Source: Rivularia sp. PCC 7116 (GTDB lineage: Bacteria; Cyanobacteriota; Cyanobacteriia; Cyanobacteriales; Nostocaceae). Taken from it: a stretch of DNA of 64,000 bases. Shown in pieces: positions 63,611 to 64,000 of this stretch. The translations under genes and the position numbers were made by a program. Position 1 is the first letter of the stretch; the number at the start of each line of letters is the position of its first letter. The stretch lies in contig NC_019678.1 of NCBI RefSeq assembly GCF_000316665.1, positions 2,790,001-2,854,000 of the forward strand. The letters run 5' to 3'. Below the pieces are notes generated by a model that saw only the letters and a list, made by a program, of their open reading frames with translations, ran no database searches and was not told the origin of the DNA.

Positions 63611-64000
63611 ATGGCAAATCTACGAGATATCGTTAAATACTTTCGTCCTTACTGGAAGCTGAGTATATTTAGTATCGCAGCATCCAGCGTTTATGAAATT
63701 TTAGATTTAGTTGTACCTTATGCAATTGGACAGATATTAAACCTGCTTTCAGGTCAACCGCTGGACAATTTTTTGAAGGGTATAATTTCTACAATTTCTG
63801 CGATTACGAATTATCCGGTAAATAACACTTTATCATTAACTGTTTTGCTGGGCTTAATATTTGTTGTAACGGTAGTGAGAGCGCCGACTCAGCCTTGGTT
63901 AAGCGGTTGGTTTCACTGGGAAATTGCCTTAAAAGCAAGAAGAAATCAAAGTCAAAAAGCAGTAGAAAAAATTCTGACATTACCTTTAGAATTTTATGAT
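63611..64000 (+). CDS. ABC transporter (exporter type), N-terminal part
   Basis: The plus-strand reading from ATG at 63611 to the window edge gives 130 codons without a stop. It begins MANLRDIVKYFRPYWKLSIF, then hydrophobic helices (VYEILDLVVPYAIGQILN, LTVLLGLIFVVTVVRAPTQ) and ends in VEKILTLPLEFYD, the typical end of the coupling region of an ABC exporter transmembrane domain. The ATPase part lies outside. Substrate unknown. A leader of A/T-rich bases and GAGGGCGTG precedes the start. Confidence 0.75.
   Translation, partial: MANLRDIVKYFRPYWKLSIFSIAASSVYEILDLVVPYAIGQILNLLSGQPLDNFLKGIISTISAITNYPVNNTLSLTVLLGLIFVVTVVRAPTQPWLSGWFHWEIALKARRNQSQKAVEKILTLPLEFYD

Overview
The window is a stretch of cyanobacterial chromosome, most likely from a filamentous Nostocales-type organism. 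The evidence is low-GC coding sequence with many HIP1 octamers (GCGATCGC), arrays of short heptamer repeats between genes, small palindromic mobile repeats, and genes typical of the phylum: geranylgeranyl reductase chlP, an SLH-domain porin, a PEP-CTERM protein, DUF1350, and NIL-domain ferredoxin.

Layout. 0-11.5 kb: housekeeping and envelope genes (kinase-like fragment, trmFO, PhyH oxygenase, GNAT, two cell-wall hydrolases, tRNA-Arg, CHAD, DUF3616). 11.7-41 kb: a large zinc-starvation island. It carries the ZnuABC importer, an SLH porin, four COG0523-type P-loop proteins (two canonical, one truncated, one degenerate), extra or alternative copies of metal-linked enzymes (hemB, folE, cysS, hisI, thrS, an M23 peptidase), two metallophosphatase-like proteins with altered active sites, a WD40 protein, and small Cys-containing proteins. 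At least ten near-palindromic 7-1-7 sites of the form TGATAAT-N-ATTATCA, the expected Zur operator, lie in front of these genes. The island also holds fossils of duplicated genes (5' end of a metallophosphatase gene, 3' ends of cysS and a COG0523 gene), so it has been shuffled by recombination. Three elements look inserted into or mixed with it: a DUF2887 protein, a 1650-residue DUF4011-helicase-Vsr nuclease resembling Hhe antiviral proteins, and an ArsR/CDF metal-efflux pair with its own operators.

41-56 kb: thioredoxin-like TxlA, a CNNM/CorC protein, a restriction-modification locus with an intact m5C methyltransferase and an internally deleted endonuclease, murG, an SDR enzyme, an HTH protein, a multi-PAS histidine kinase, a STAS/PP2C partner-switching pair and DUF1350. 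56-64 kb: sparse. It holds a 1.3-kb gene-free tract, a methyltransferase, a nested palindromic repeat insertion, chlP, a PEP-CTERM protein and the start of an ABC transporter.

How it works together (inference): when zinc is scarce Zur would release the operators, ZnuABC imports zinc, COG0523 GTPases deliver it, and replacement enzymes keep haem, folate, histidine, tRNA charging and wall remodelling running.
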